Below, piece by piece: positions 44,328 through 52,928 of a stretch of DNA of 64,000 nt. Below the pieces are notes generated by a model. That model worked only from the letters and a program-made list of their open reading frames with translations, ran no database searches and was not told where the DNA came from. The translations under genes and the position numbers were made by a program. Each line of letters opens with the position of its first letter. Positions within the stretch are counted from its first letter, which is position 1. The DNA comes from Microcystis aeruginosa FD4 (GTDB lineage: Bacteria > Cyanobacteriota > Cyanobacteriia > Cyanobacteriales > Microcystaceae), in contig NZ_CP046973.1 in NCBI RefSeq assembly GCF_009792235.1, positions 1,860,001 to 1,924,000 on the forward strand, in the 5' to 3' direction.

Positions 44328-44528
44328 ATGTCTCAACCGATCGAACTTTCCTTAGAACAACAGTTCAACATTCGTTCTTTTCAGACTCAGGTAGAAAAAA
44401 TGAGTCAGGAGCAAGCGCAGGATTTCCTGATCAAGCTCTACGAACAAATGATGGTCAGAGAAAATATGTACAAAGCTTTTCTCAAACACCAGTGGGGTCT
44501 AGATTCTAATCCCTGGGCCCCCCAGTAA
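44328..44528 (+). CDS. nblA: Phycobilisome degradation protein NblA
   Basis: A 66-residue protein that binds phycobiliproteins and delivers them to a Clp protease during nutrient starvation. It matches the family from end to end: ELSLEQQFNIRSFQTQV, MSQEQAQDFLIKLYEQMMVR, and ENMYKAFLKHQWGLD. ATG 44328 follows GAGGAGAAACACC. A longer frame to 44268 is part of the leader, not protein. The C-terminal SNPWAPQ tail extends slightly past the usual end. It is monocistronic, with the putative promoter at 44228. Confidence 0.95.
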   Translation: MSQPIELSLEQQFNIRSFQTQVEKMSQEQAQDFLIKLYEQMMVRENMYKAFLKHQWGLDSNPWAPQ

Positions 44529-44661
44529 CTCATTTCACCCCTGCGGGCGACCTCTTTCTCCGGCTGGGTTTCTCCGGAAACGAGCTAGGGATGCGGGGCG
44601 CATTTCTTCACCTTTTTAGCTATTCTTAGGGAAGAATAACCGAATTGCTAGGGGTTAATTT

Positions 44662-45543
44662 ATGTTCGAGCGCGCTTTGATCTGTACAGATCTTTTCGAT
44701 GGTCTCCATCGTCTTGTCCATTGTGTGCCACACTTAGCCCTGAGCGGCTTAAAACAAGTTATCTTCCTCCACAGTATTCCGATTTGGGAACAACCCACCC
44801 TAGCTGCCGTAGATCAAGCAAAAATTGACGCGGCCAAAGAAAAATTATCCCCAGCTTTAGCAAATATTCCCGACGGTATGACAGTTATTGTCGAAATCTC
44901 TAACCGTCGTCCCGTGGATGCCGTGCAGGAAATCCTCGCGCATCACTCTATTGACGTGATTTTGATGGGAAATCCCATGCGCGGTGCTGTCCAAGAAAAA
45001 TTATTCGGTAGTACCAGTTTAGCGATCGCAGGTATTACCGATATTCCGCTGCTGATTTTCCGACCGCAATTATTATCAGTTTATACTCGCGATGAATTAG
45101 CCCTGCGCTGTCAGCATCTCTGGAAACATTTATTAATTCCCTACGATGGCAGTTCCGACGCAATTTATCTAATTGAACAGATGGAAAAATACGCTCAAAC
45201 TTGCGCCACCGGCTCTTTTGAGCAATGTCTTCTCGTCTGGGTAGTGGAAAATATCAGTCGCGATCCCGGTGTCACCGAATACCGTTTAAATGATGCCCGT
45301 CGGGAATTAGAATCGGTGCAAGCGCGACTAGAAAAACTCGGTTTGCAAGTACAGAGCGAAGTGCGACAAGGAACACCTGTATTAGAAGTTTTGACGGCAG
45401 CAGAAGAAAATGATATCAGTGCGATCGCTGTAGCCACCTGCCATCGTTCTAATATGTTGGAATGGTTAGCAGTGCGTCGGATTAATGAAGATATTCTTCA
45501 TCAACTGTGGTTCCCCTTATTATTTTTCTCACCGAAGGGATAG
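44662..45543 (+). CDS. Universal stress protein, tandem UspA domains
   Basis: A 293-residue cytosolic protein with two Usp folds. The first (1-140) starts FERALICTDLFDGLHRLVHC and ends with VILMGNPMRGAVQEKLFGST then SLAI, a variant of the ATP-binding G-2x-G-9x-G(S/T) motif. The second (about 150-293) opens LLIPYDGSSDAIYLIEQM and has IAVATCHRSNMLEWLAVRRI, which lacks the glycine-rich loop. One site may therefore bind nucleotide and the other not. It follows nblA on the same strand after 133 bp, which could mean shared stress regulation, though no terminator or operon link is proven. Confidence 0.83.
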   Translation: MFERALICTDLFDGLHRLVHCVPHLALSGLKQVIFLHSIPIWEQPTLAAVDQAKIDAAKEKLSPALANIPDGMTVIVEISNRRPVDAVQEILAHHSIDVILMGNPMRGAVQEKLFGSTSLAIAGITDIPLLIFRPQLLSVYTRDELALRCQHLWKHLLIPYDGSSDAIYLIEQMEKYAQTCATGSFEQCLLVWVVENISRDPGVTEYRLNDARRELESVQARLEKLGLQVQSEVRQGTPVLEVLTAAEENDISAIAVATCHRSNMLEWLAVRRINEDILHQLWFPLLFFSPKG

Positions 45544-45666
45544 ACTGGAAAAAAGATTCTCTTGGGGATAAACCACAGAGACACAAAGAACACAGAGAGG
45601 AAGACAGATTTGATCGCTAAAATCTATCACACAAACGACAAGAGATCCGAAAATTTTTGGGTAAAA

Positions 45667-46062
45667 TTAACTTAACTGCTCGATTAATCCGATAACTTTA
45701 GCCTTAATTTCATCGCGAACTCGGCGAAAAGTTTCGATAGGTTGACCATCGGGATCATCAATTAACCAATCCTCGAAAATTTCCTGTAAAACCCATCCTT
45801 CCGGCAGATTGACACCGCAACCACATAGGGAGATAACGGCATCGTAATCTTCGGGATTAAAATCCCTAATTGGTTTAGAAGTTTGGTCAGTAATATCGAT
45901 ACCAATTTCCTGCATAACTTCGATTGCTCCGGGGTGAACTTTGGCCGCTTCTAATCCAGAACTGGTGACAGCAATTTTACCCGCGCCTAAAGTTTTAGCG
46001 AAACCTTCGGCGATTTGGGAACGACAGGAATTTTTTCTACAGGCAAACATTACTTTTTTCAT
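45667..46062 (-). CDS. arsC: Arsenate reductase ArsC (glutathione/glutaredoxin type of cyanobacteria)
   Basis: A 131-residue protein of the low-molecular-weight phosphatase fold that reduces arsenate to arsenite. The CX5R loop is C8-RKNSC-R14. The resolving cysteines are C80 and C82 (SLCGCGV). This C8/C80/C82 pattern is the one described for Synechocystis ArsC, which uses glutathione and glutaredoxin. Its own ATG at 46062 has AGGAG nine bases upstream. The same frame is also open without interruption into the upstream arsH through an octamer repeat, so a fused ArsH-ArsC product of 417 residues is possible. Confidence 0.92.
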   Translation of the reverse strand: MKKVMFACRKNSCRSQIAEGFAKTLGAGKIAVTSSGLEAAKVHPGAIEVMQEIGIDITDQTSKPIRDFNPEDYDAVISLCGCGVNLPEGWVLQEIFEDWLIDDPDGQPIETFRRVRDEIKAKVIGLIEQLS

Positions 46063-46087
46063 GATTTTAACTCCTAGAAATTTAATT

Positions 46088-46267
46088 AGGGAAATGGGGA
46101 AATGGGGAAATGGGGAAATAGGGAAATGGGGAAATAGGGAAATGGGGAAATAGGGAAATGGGGAAATAGGGAAATGGGGAAATAGGGAAATTAGGGGATA
46201 GGGAAATAGGGAAATGGGGAAATAGGGAAATAGGGAAATGGGGAAATAGGGAAATAGGGAAATAGGG
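46088..46267. repeat. Octanucleotide repeat (RGGGAAAT) between arsH and arsC
   Basis: About 22 units, mostly 8 nt. On the minus strand it reads without stops as an 8-residue repeat (FPISLFPY) in all three frames. It fills the arsH-arsC junction and keeps the two genes in one frame here. Confidence 0.92.
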
Positions 46268-46305
46268 ATTAAGAAACATCTTCCCCAACACCCAACCCCT
46301 AACAC

Positions 46306-46920
46306 CGTTTTTTTCTCTTTTTCCTTCCTTTCACTATAGCGATCGGTCAGATAATCTACCTGATCTCGCAGGAGAATGGTAAACTTATAAAGTTCCTCCA
46401 TCACATCAATAACTCGATCTCGATAGGGGGAATCTTTCATCGTGCCACCCTCAGGAAACTCCTGATAAGCTTTAGCCACAGAAGATTGATTAGGAATAGT
46501 AAACATTCGCAGCCAACGACCAAGAATTCGCAGAGTGTTAACCGCGTTAAAAGATTGGGAACCTCCGCTTACTTGCATGACTGCTAAAGTGCGGCCTTGA
46601 GTTGGCCGAATCGCACCAATACTTAAGGGAATCCAATCAATTTGGTTTTTGATAATGCCGCTAATATTGCCGTGTAGTTCGGGAGATGACCAGACTTGAC
46701 CCTCGGACCATTGACTTAATTCTCGCAATTCCTGTACTTTGGCATGAGTATCGGGAACACTGCCATAAATCGGCAATTCACGAGGATCAAAAAAGCGCAC
46801 TTCTGCCCCCAATTCAGTGATAATTCTGGCAGCTTCTTCTGCTAATAAACGACTGTAGGAACGTTGCCGCAAAGAACCATACAGAAAAAGAATTCTTGGT
46901 TTGTGAGTCGATTGGATCAT
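46306..46920 (-). CDS. arsH: ArsH NADPH-dependent FMN reductase, stop codon lost
   Basis: Residues 1-205 match ArsH flavoproteins: RILFLYGSLRQRSYSRLLAE (FMN-binding loop), FDPRELPIYGSVPDTHAKVQ, SPELHGNISGIIKNQIDW, MQVSGGSQSFNAVNTLRILG, and YLTDRYSERKE. ArsH gives resistance to organoarsenicals and metals by flavin-dependent oxidation-reduction. The expected stop after YSERKE is absent. The frame continues through TVLGVGCWGRCFLIPISLF, an 82-residue FPIS-rich linker, into arsC, ending at 45667. I give only the ArsH part here; the full frame is 45667-46920. It starts 9 bp after acr3 ends. Confidence 0.85.
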
Positions 46921-46929
46921 GGTGAATAA

Positions 46930-48075
46930 TTATTTGTAAGGACTCAAGCAACGAGGATCGAGAAGGGTGGCTTTTTCTGGCTCTCTGGGAAACCAAAAGG
47001 CGGTTTTTTTACAGAATTCTACCAACATTAACATCACAGGTACTTCAATCAATACCCCCACTACTGTCGCTAAAGCAGCCCCCGAATTCAATCCGAATAA
47101 CATCACCGCAGTGGCGATCGCTACTTCAAAATGATTACTAGCACCAATTAAAGCAGCGGGAGCCGCATCTTCGTAAACTAAATTGAGTTTGAGAGCGGCC
47201 ACATAACTAAGCAAAAAAATCAGATTAGTTTGAATAAAGAGGGGAATAGCAATCAGGAAAATATGCAGGGGATTACTAACAATTAAATCGCCTTTGAAAG
47301 CAAAGAGGAGGATTAAGGTTAACAATAAGGCAGTGATTGCCACAGGACTGAGATAGTGAAGAAAATGCGATTCAAACCAGACCCGTCCTTTATGTTTAAA
47401 AATCCAGTGACGGCTATAGATACCAGCAATAAGTGGTAAACCAACGTAGATTAACACAGAAAGAACAATGGTCTGCCAGGGGACTACAAAATTATTAGCT
47501 GCCAGTAACCATTTACCCAGGGGAGCGTAGAGAAAAAGCATCGCTAGGGAATTGACTGCTACCATAATTAGGGTATGACCTTGGTTACTGTAGGAAAGAT
47601 AGCCCCACATCAAAACCATGGCCGTACAGGGAGCAATTCCTAGTAAAATAGCTCCAGCAGTGTAGGAATTAGCTAAACTTACCGTCTGTCCTCGGATAAT
47701 CTCCGTTTGACTCAACCAAGGCAGAAACAGCCAGCCGAGAAAAAATTGAGCCAGCGCCACCATTGTAAAGGGTTTGATCAGCCAATTAACCACTAAAGTT
47801 AAAATAACTGGTTTGGGAGTACGGGCAGCCCGAAGAGCTTGGGAAAAGTCGATCTTAACCATGATCGGATACATCATGAAGAAAAGACAGATGGCGATCG
47901 GAATAGAAACGTTATAGACACTCATGGCATCTAAAGTCCGCGCTACGTCCGGAAATAACCGACCGAGGGCAATTCCCGCCAAAATACAGAAAATAACCCA
48001 AAGGGTCAGATATTTTTCAAAAACACTAAGGCTACCACCAGCTTTGGCGGCTTTAGGATTGATGTGATTAGTCAT
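46930..48075 (-). CDS. acr3: Arsenite efflux permease Acr3
   Basis: A 381-residue inner membrane protein with ten expected segments. It exports arsenite using the proton gradient. Family segments are SVFEKYLTLWVIFCILAGIA, AICLFFMMYPIMVKIDF, LLGIAPCTAMVLMWGYLSYS with the essential cysteine, and GASNHFEVAIATAVMLFGLN. I take the ATG at 48075 (MTNHINPKAAKAGG); a frame extends to 48114 but only from a TTG. It lies between arsR and arsH on the same strand. A TTGATATGTCAA in the arsR-acr3 spacer may be an ArsR operator. Confidence 0.92.
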   Translation of the reverse strand: MTNHINPKAAKAGGSLSVFEKYLTLWVIFCILAGIALGRLFPDVARTLDAMSVYNVSIPIAICLFFMMYPIMVKIDFSQALRAARTPKPVILTLVVNWLIKPFTMVALAQFFLGWLFLPWLSQTEIIRGQTVSLANSYTAGAILLGIAPCTAMVLMWGYLSYSNQGHTLIMVAVNSLAMLFLYAPLGKWLLAANNFVVPWQTIVLSVLIYVGLPLIAGIYSRHWIFKHKGRVWFESHFLHYLSPVAITALLLTLILLFAFKGDLIVSNPLHIFLIAIPLFIQTNLIFLLSYVAALKLNLVYEDAAPAALIGASNHFEVAIATAVMLFGLNSGAALATVVGVLIEVPVMLMLVEFCKKTAFWFPREPEKATLLDPRCLSPYK

Positions 48076-48136
48076 CGCACAAAGGTGGAAAGGGAATAAT
48101 GGGAGATTGGGCAACCCACCTTTATTATTTCAAAAA

Positions 48137-48150
48137 AAGTTGATATGTCA
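48137..48150. promoter_or_regulatory. Candidate ArsR operator
   Basis: TTGATATGTCAA in the spacer between arsR and acr3 has inverted TTGA/TCAA ends. It is placed where an ArsR/SmtB site would control acr3. This is inference from position and symmetry only. Confidence 0.3.
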
Positions 48151-48200
48151 AGAATAAAAGCTAGTCATAAAGCTTTAATATTTCTAAAAATCTTGATTGG

Positions 48201-48539
48201 TTACTTATTTTCCTCGCAGGAACGAGCCGGGACGAGGGCAGCAAAACGACGATATTCGGATAGATATTCTTCTAGGAGAAGAAATTGAGATAAATTTAGG
48301 CTGTAGTAGATCCAACGACCTTCTTGACGACTGCGGACTAAATTGGCTTCTTTTAGCGTTTTTAGGTGAAAAGATAATTTAGATTGGGCGATATCGAGGT
48401 GGTCGCGCAATTCACAGACGCATAATTCCTGATGTCGCAACAGTTGCAGAATTTGCAGCCGCAGGGGATCCGAGAGTGCCTGAAAACCAGTATAAATCTG
48501 GGTTAACGAGTCGGGAGATGTGGCCAGAGAGTTGAACAT
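48201..48539 (-). CDS. arsR: ArsR/SmtB family metalloregulator
   Basis: A 112-residue winged-helix repressor. ALSDPLRLQILQLLRHQELC then VCELRDHL carries the As(III) thiolate pair C40/C42 on the recognition helix, followed by IAQSKLSFHLKTLKEANLV and a GRWIYYSLN wing. Arsenite binding should release it from DNA. The ATG at 48539 is used; the longer frame to 48560 needs a TTG. It is the first gene of the arsR-acr3-arsH-arsC series, all on the minus strand. In Synechocystis the arsR gene is not linked to the arsBHC operon, so this linkage differs. Confidence 0.92.
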   Translation of the reverse strand: MFNSLATSPDSLTQIYTGFQALSDPLRLQILQLLRHQELCVCELRDHLDIAQSKLSFHLKTLKEANLVRSRQEGRWIYYSLNLSQFLLLEEYLSEYRRFAALVPARSCEENK

Positions 48540-48713
48540 TGAGATTGCCCCTAGTGGCAAGGAAATAGGAAAGCGGGAAAATTCAGAATTGCAACAAAAC
48601 TTTATGTATTTTTGTATCGAATCAGGAAAACCAGCGAATCATCCCCTGTATGATAGACAATGGTTTTGACCAGATTAGCCTTTAAAATCATTGTAGACAG
48701 GTTAGGAGACATC

Positions 48714-48833
48714 ATGGAATTATTTGCGGCTCTCAATTTAGAACCTATTTTTCAACTCACCTTCGTGGCGCTAATCATGTTAGCTGGCCCCTTTGTCATT
48801 TTCCTACTAGCTTTTCGTGGGGGCGACCTATAA
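48714..48833 (+). CDS. psb30: Photosystem II protein Psb30 (Ycf12)
   Basis: A 39-residue single-span membrane protein: MELFAALNLEPIFQLTFVAL, then IMLAGPFVIFLLAFRGGDL. The LTFVALIMLAGPFVIFLLA helix and the GGDL end match the Ycf12/Psb30 family, a peripheral PSII subunit near PsbJ and cytochrome b559. ATG 48714 has TTAGGAGACATC upstream, an excellent ribosome binding site. A terminator follows at 48874. It is transcribed away from arsR. Confidence 0.9.
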   Translation: MELFAALNLEPIFQLTFVALIMLAGPFVIFLLAFRGGDL

Positions 48834-49197
48834 AAACCGCCTCCCACCCATTGTTATTCGTGCTTTTTTGACTTCTCTCCTCTCTAGGGAGAGATTTTTT
48901 GTCTAAAACCCAGTCATCAGTTATCAGTTATCAGTTATCAGTTATCAGTTATCAGATGTGACGCGATGTGCAACTAAAAACGACAGAATCAGGGTAGGGT
49001 TCCAGAGGATACTTTACTTCCCCACTTCCCCACTTCCCACTTCCCCACTGATAACTGATTACTGTTTACTGGACGGCTACGCCGTGCCTTTGGCAACACT
49101 GAAAAAAGCACCCCATTTCCCCTCTCCTAACAATCGACTGCTAAGATCGAACATAGCGATCGATCTCTCGCTCCCACGATAACTGATAAAACTATCT
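48834..49197. other. Gap with terminator and tandem repeats
   Basis: It holds the psb30 terminator, CAGTTAT heptamers at 48913-48955, and CCCCACTTCCCC repeats at 49018-49047. No gene is supported between psb30 and the M16 peptidase. Confidence 0.8.
48874..48900 (+). terminator. Rho-independent terminator of psb30
   Basis: TCTCTCC pairs with GGAGAGA around a 7-nt loop, followed by six T residues. Confidence 0.85.
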
Positions 49198-50754
49198 ATG
49201 ATCATTAAAAATAACCCCCATTATCGGGCTGTAATCGGCTTTTGGGTCGCTCTCCTTGTGTTTTGGGGTTTTGGGAGTTTCTCACCCCTTCTTGCCCAAG
49301 GGAAAGAGCAGTCAGCCGATGTACAATCGATTACCCCCTACCTTAAGCAATTTCAACAAAAAATTACCGAATTTCGCCTCGATAACGGACTAAAATTCAT
49401 TATCCTAGAAAATCGCGATGCTCCGGTTATTTCCTTTGTCACCTACGCGGATGTGGGAGGTGCCGATGAACCGGACGGTAAAACAGGAGTTGCCCACTTT
49501 TTGGAACATTTAGCCTTTAAAGGCACAAAAACCATCGGTACTATCGATTATCTTAGCGAGAAAAAAGTCCTCAATCGCCTTGAAGCTATAGACAAAGAAC
49601 TACAAGCGGCCAAAAAAGCGGGTAAAAGCGCAGAAGTGGCTAAATTAACGGAAGAATTTCAACAAGCTAAGGCAGAGTCCGAGAAATTCGTCCAACGCAA
49701 CGAATACGGGCAAATCGTCGAAACGCAGGGGGGAGTCGGTTTAAATGCCACCACTTCCACCGATGCAACTAGCTATTTTTACAGCTTCCCGTCGAATAAA
49801 TTGGAATTATGGATGTCTTTGGAATCGGAAAGATTTTTAGAGCCGGTGTTCCAACGGGAATTTTACAAAGAAAAAGACGTAATTCTGGAAGAAAGACGGA
49901 TGCGGACGGATAATAGCCCCTTGGGTTTATTAATCGAAGCTTTTCTCGATCAAGCTTATACTGTCCATCCCTACAAACGTCCCGTTATCGGTTACGATCG
50001 AGATATTCGCAATCTGGAACCCTCAGATATCCAAAACTTTTTCGATAAATTTTATCCTGCCAGTAATCTAACCATAGCTATCGCCGGAGATGTGGACCCA
50101 GAACAGGTAAAACAGTTAGCTAAGGTTTATTTTGGTCGTTTTCCCGCTAAACCGAAACCCCCACAGGTGACAGTAGTGGAACCGAACCAAACCAAAACAA
50201 AGGAAATTACCCTAAAATTAGCCTCGCAGCCTTGGTATTTAGAAGGATACCATCGTCCCGCCCTCAATCACCCCGATCATGCGGTTTACGAGGTTATTGC
50301 CACTTTAATGAGTGAAGGAAGAACCTCGCGACTGTATAAAGCTTTAGTGGAGGACAAACAACTTGCCCTCGCTGCTCAGGGATTTAACGGCTTTCCGGGG
50401 GATAAATACCCGAATTTGCTGTTATTCTATGCTCTCAGCGCTCCTAATGTCAGTGTGGAGGAAGTAGCGCAGGGTTTGAATTGGGAATTGGAAAGATTGA
50501 AAAATGAACCGGTTTCGGAACAGGAATTAGAACGGGTTAAAAATCAACTACGGGCAGCCCTATTAAGAGGTCTTGATTCTAACATGGGCATGGCGCGATC
50601 CTTGATTGAATACGAGGTAAAAACCGGCGATTGGCGTAATTTATTCGCCCAATTAGATGCTTATAATGCTGTCACGGCAGCCGATATTCAACGGGTGGCT
50701 AAAGAGACTTTTACCCCCGAAAATCGCACTATTGGCCGAATTTTACCGAAATAG
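49198..50754 (+). CDS. M16 family zinc peptidase (catalytic member)
   Basis: A 518-residue periplasmic or lumenal protease-like protein with an N-terminal signal segment (YRAVIGFWVALLVFWGFG at 9-26, cleavage near LLAQG). The inverted zinc motif HxxEH is H100-F-L-E103-H104, in GVAHFLEHLAFKG, and the distal glutamate falls in the KDVILEERRMR region. A lysine/glutamate-rich insert (about 125-165) follows the motif. The next gene encodes a related protein without the motif, so the pair resembles mitochondrial processing peptidase or bacterial M16B heterodimers. Start ATG 49198. Confidence 0.9.
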   Translation: MIIKNNPHYRAVIGFWVALLVFWGFGSFSPLLAQGKEQSADVQSITPYLKQFQQKITEFRLDNGLKFIILENRDAPVISFVTYADVGGADEPDGKTGVAHFLEHLAFKGTKTIGTIDYLSEKKVLNRLEAIDKELQAAKKAGKSAEVAKLTEEFQQAKAESEKFVQRNEYGQIVETQGGVGLNATTSTDATSYFYSFPSNKLELWMSLESERFLEPVFQREFYKEKDVILEERRMRTDNSPLGLLIEAFLDQAYTVHPYKRPVIGYDRDIRNLEPSDIQNFFDKFYPASNLTIAIAGDVDPEQVKQLAKVYFGRFPAKPKPPQVTVVEPNQTKTKEITLKLASQPWYLEGYHRPALNHPDHAVYEVIATLMSEGRTSRLYKALVEDKQLALAAQGFNGFPGDKYPNLLLFYALSAPNVSVEEVAQGLNWELERLKNEPVSEQELERVKNQLRAALLRGLDSNMGMARSLIEYEVKTGDWRNLFAQLDAYNAVTAADIQRVAKETFTPENRTIGRILPK

Positions 50755-50932
50755 AGAGATGGGGAGATAGGGAAGTGGGGAAATGGGGGAAATGGGGGAA
50801 GTGGGGAAATGGGGAAATTTTAGGTAAAACCCCAACACCCTAACACCCCAACACCCTAACACCCCAACACCCTAAAACCCTAACCCCCCAACACCTAACA
50901 CCTAAAACCGAAAACCTAAAATAAATATAATC
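50755..50932. repeat. Octamer and CACCCTAA repeats between M16 genes
   Basis: GGGGAAATGG units are followed by ACACCCTAAC units. No gene or terminator hairpin was recognised, so read-through between the two M16 genes is possible. Confidence 0.85.
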
Positions 50933-52381
50933 ATGAAAAAACGCTTCCAATGGCTAGGTTTAATAGTTATCACCCTGATAGGTGTCCTAGCTTTTCGTTC
51001 CCCGGCAATTGCCCAAACCCCGCGACATTTTACCGATTTAACTTTTCCTCCCCTTCCTGAAGTGACAGTTCCCCAATACGAGCGCTATCAACTAGATAAT
51101 GGTATGGTGGTTTATTTAGTGGAGGATCGGAGCTTACCTTTAGTAAGTGGTACGGCGATGATTCGGACGGGAGGAAGATTAGAATCCGGGGAAAAAGTCG
51201 GATTAGCCGATATTACTGGAACCGTGCTGCGTAGTGGTGGCACGGAAAAACATCCTTCTAATGTCTTAAATCAATTATTAGAACAAAGAGCAGCCCTCGT
51301 AGAAACCTCGATCGATCTTAACGCTGGAACTGCTAGTTTTAGCGCTCTTAGTGAAGATTTAGAAACAGTTTTTAATCTCTTTGCCGAAGTTTTACGTTCC
51401 CCAGCTTTTGAAAATCAGAGAGTGGAATTAGCCAAAGTTCAGGAAAAAGGAGCAATTGCCCGACGTAATGATGATCCCAGTGATATTGCTAGTCGGGAGT
51501 TCCGCAAGCTAGTCTATGGTGATAATAGCCCCTACGCTCGTACTGTAGAATATGGCACTTTAGCTAATATTAACCGTCAGGATTTAATCGATTTTTATCG
51601 TACCTATGTCCGTCCCGATCAAATAATTTTAGGAATTGTCGGGGATTTTGATTCTCAGTCGATGAAAGCATTAATCAATAAAACTTTTGGCGATTGGAAA
51701 AATCCCGCAACTGCCACTAAAATTGTTACCCCTTCGGCAACCCAAAAAAATCTTCAAGGTGTCTTTGTTGTCAATCAACCCCAATTAACCCAGAGTACGG
51801 TTTTATTAGGTCATCTTGGGGGTCGTTTGGATAGTCCCGACTATCCCGCTTTAACGGTATTAAATGAGATTTTAAGCGGTTTTGGTGGTCGTTTATTTAA
51901 TGAAGTGCGCTCCCGTCAAGGATTAGCTTATTCTGTCTATGGTGTCTGGAATAGTCGTTATGATTATCCCGGGTTATTTATTGCTGGAGGTCAAACTCGC
52001 ACCGATGCTACCGTACCTTTTATTAAGGCAATTTTAGGCGAAATCGAGCGCCTTCGCGATCAACCCGTAACCGCAAAAGAATTAGAAGATGCTAAAAATG
52101 CTATTCTCAATTCTTTTGTTTTTAAGTTTGAGAAACCTGCTCAAAATTTATCGCGATTGATGACCTATGAATACTATGGTTATCCCCAAGATTTTATCTT
52201 CCGTTATCAACAAGCGGTAAAAGGGGTGACAATTGCCGATATTCAACGAGTGGCACAACAATATCTGCAACCGAATCAGATTGTGACTCTTGTGGTGGGT
52301 AATGAACAGGAAATTCAACCTCCCTTATCCAGTTTGGGAACTACGGTTAAAACTGTTGATGTCACCATCACACAACTATAA
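50933..52381 (+). CDS. M16 family peptidase-like protein (non-catalytic partner)
   Basis: A 482-residue protein with a signal peptide (KKRFQWLGLIVITLIGVLAF, cleavage after AIAQ at 25-28). It aligns with the upstream M16 protein, but the HxxEH position reads D93-ITG96-T97 (GLADITGTVLRSGG), so zinc and water ligands are gone. The C-terminal domain keeps the substrate-channel RxxxGLAYSVYG motif (RSRQGLAYSVYG) with arginine and tyrosine, as in beta-MPP-like partners. It probably pairs with the product of 49198. A MITE (E3) starts 2 bp after its stop codon. Confidence 0.9.
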   Translation: MKKRFQWLGLIVITLIGVLAFRSPAIAQTPRHFTDLTFPPLPEVTVPQYERYQLDNGMVVYLVEDRSLPLVSGTAMIRTGGRLESGEKVGLADITGTVLRSGGTEKHPSNVLNQLLEQRAALVETSIDLNAGTASFSALSEDLETVFNLFAEVLRSPAFENQRVELAKVQEKGAIARRNDDPSDIASREFRKLVYGDNSPYARTVEYGTLANINRQDLIDFYRTYVRPDQIILGIVGDFDSQSMKALINKTFGDWKNPATATKIVTPSATQKNLQGVFVVNQPQLTQSTVLLGHLGGRLDSPDYPALTVLNEILSGFGGRLFNEVRSRQGLAYSVYGVWNSRYDYPGLFIAGGQTRTDATVPFIKAILGEIERLRDQPVTAKELEDAKNAILNSFVFKFEKPAQNLSRLMTYEYYGYPQDFIFRYQQAVKGVTIADIQRVAQQYLQPNQIVTLVVGNEQEIQPPLSSLGTTVKTVDVTITQL

Positions 52382-52383
52382 AT

Positions 52384-52598
52384 AGGGTTTGCTGAAAAAG
52401 TTTTTCCTGGGGGTCGGGTGTGGGGTGTAGGGTGTGGGGTGTAGGGTTTTACCGATTTTGAGGGGGTCAATTACCTAATTTTCAGGGAAAAAGTCCCTGA
52501 ATTTTCCCCCCGATCACCCCCATATCTGGTACTTTTTGATTTCCCAAAAGTCTAAAAGTCTTACCCAACAAGGTTTTAAGATTTATTCAGCAAGCTCT
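52384..52598. mobile_element. AGGGTTTGC-family MITE, copy E3 (215 bp)
   Basis: The ends are AGGGTTTGCTGAAAAAG and ATTCAGCAAGCTCT. AAAT is duplicated at 52380-52383 and 52599-52602. The interior matches E1. The left duplication overlaps the stop codon of the M16-like gene. Confidence 0.87.
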
Positions 52599-52673
52599 AA
52601 ATAAATCTAGGTTGGATTGAGCTAAACTAGGTGAAATCCAACCTAGAAAAATGAGATAAATATAGCACGATAT

Positions 52674-52928
52674 ATGACTTTACAACTCACCATAAATTAT
52701 CCTGAAAATTTACCCGACTTTCTTCAAAAAACACGAGAGGAATTCGAGAGAGAAGCAACCTGAGCTATGGTAGTAAAACTCTTTGAGATGAAACGTATTT
52801 CATCGGGTATGGCTGCCAATTTATTAGGAGTGGATAGGGTTAATTTTTTATTGAGATTGACCGATTTTGGCGTAGGGATGATTGACTTAACAGAAGAAGA
52901 ACTATTATCAGACTTTGAAAATGCCTAA
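52674..52928 (+). pseudogene. UPF0175 family antitoxin with in-frame stop
   Basis: Translation gives MTLQLTINYPENLPDFLQKT, REEFEREAT, then TGA, then AMVVKLFEMKRISSGMAANL and LGVDRVNFLLRLTDFGVGMI with a DLTEEELLSDFENA end. This is a UPF0175 antitoxin whose codon before AMxVKLFE has become TGA. Both parts are otherwise in one frame. It overlaps the toxin start by 8 bp, the usual arrangement. Confidence 0.85.

Noticed and set aside
46082..46291. Short frames of FPHFPIS type around the octamer array
   Set aside because: Any frame of an 8-nt repeat without stops gives such peptides. They have no independent support.
52674..52928. In-frame TGA in the UPF0175 gene read as selenocysteine
   Set aside because: The partner toxin is also frameshifted, and there is no reason for selenocysteine in this family. 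Decay is simpler.
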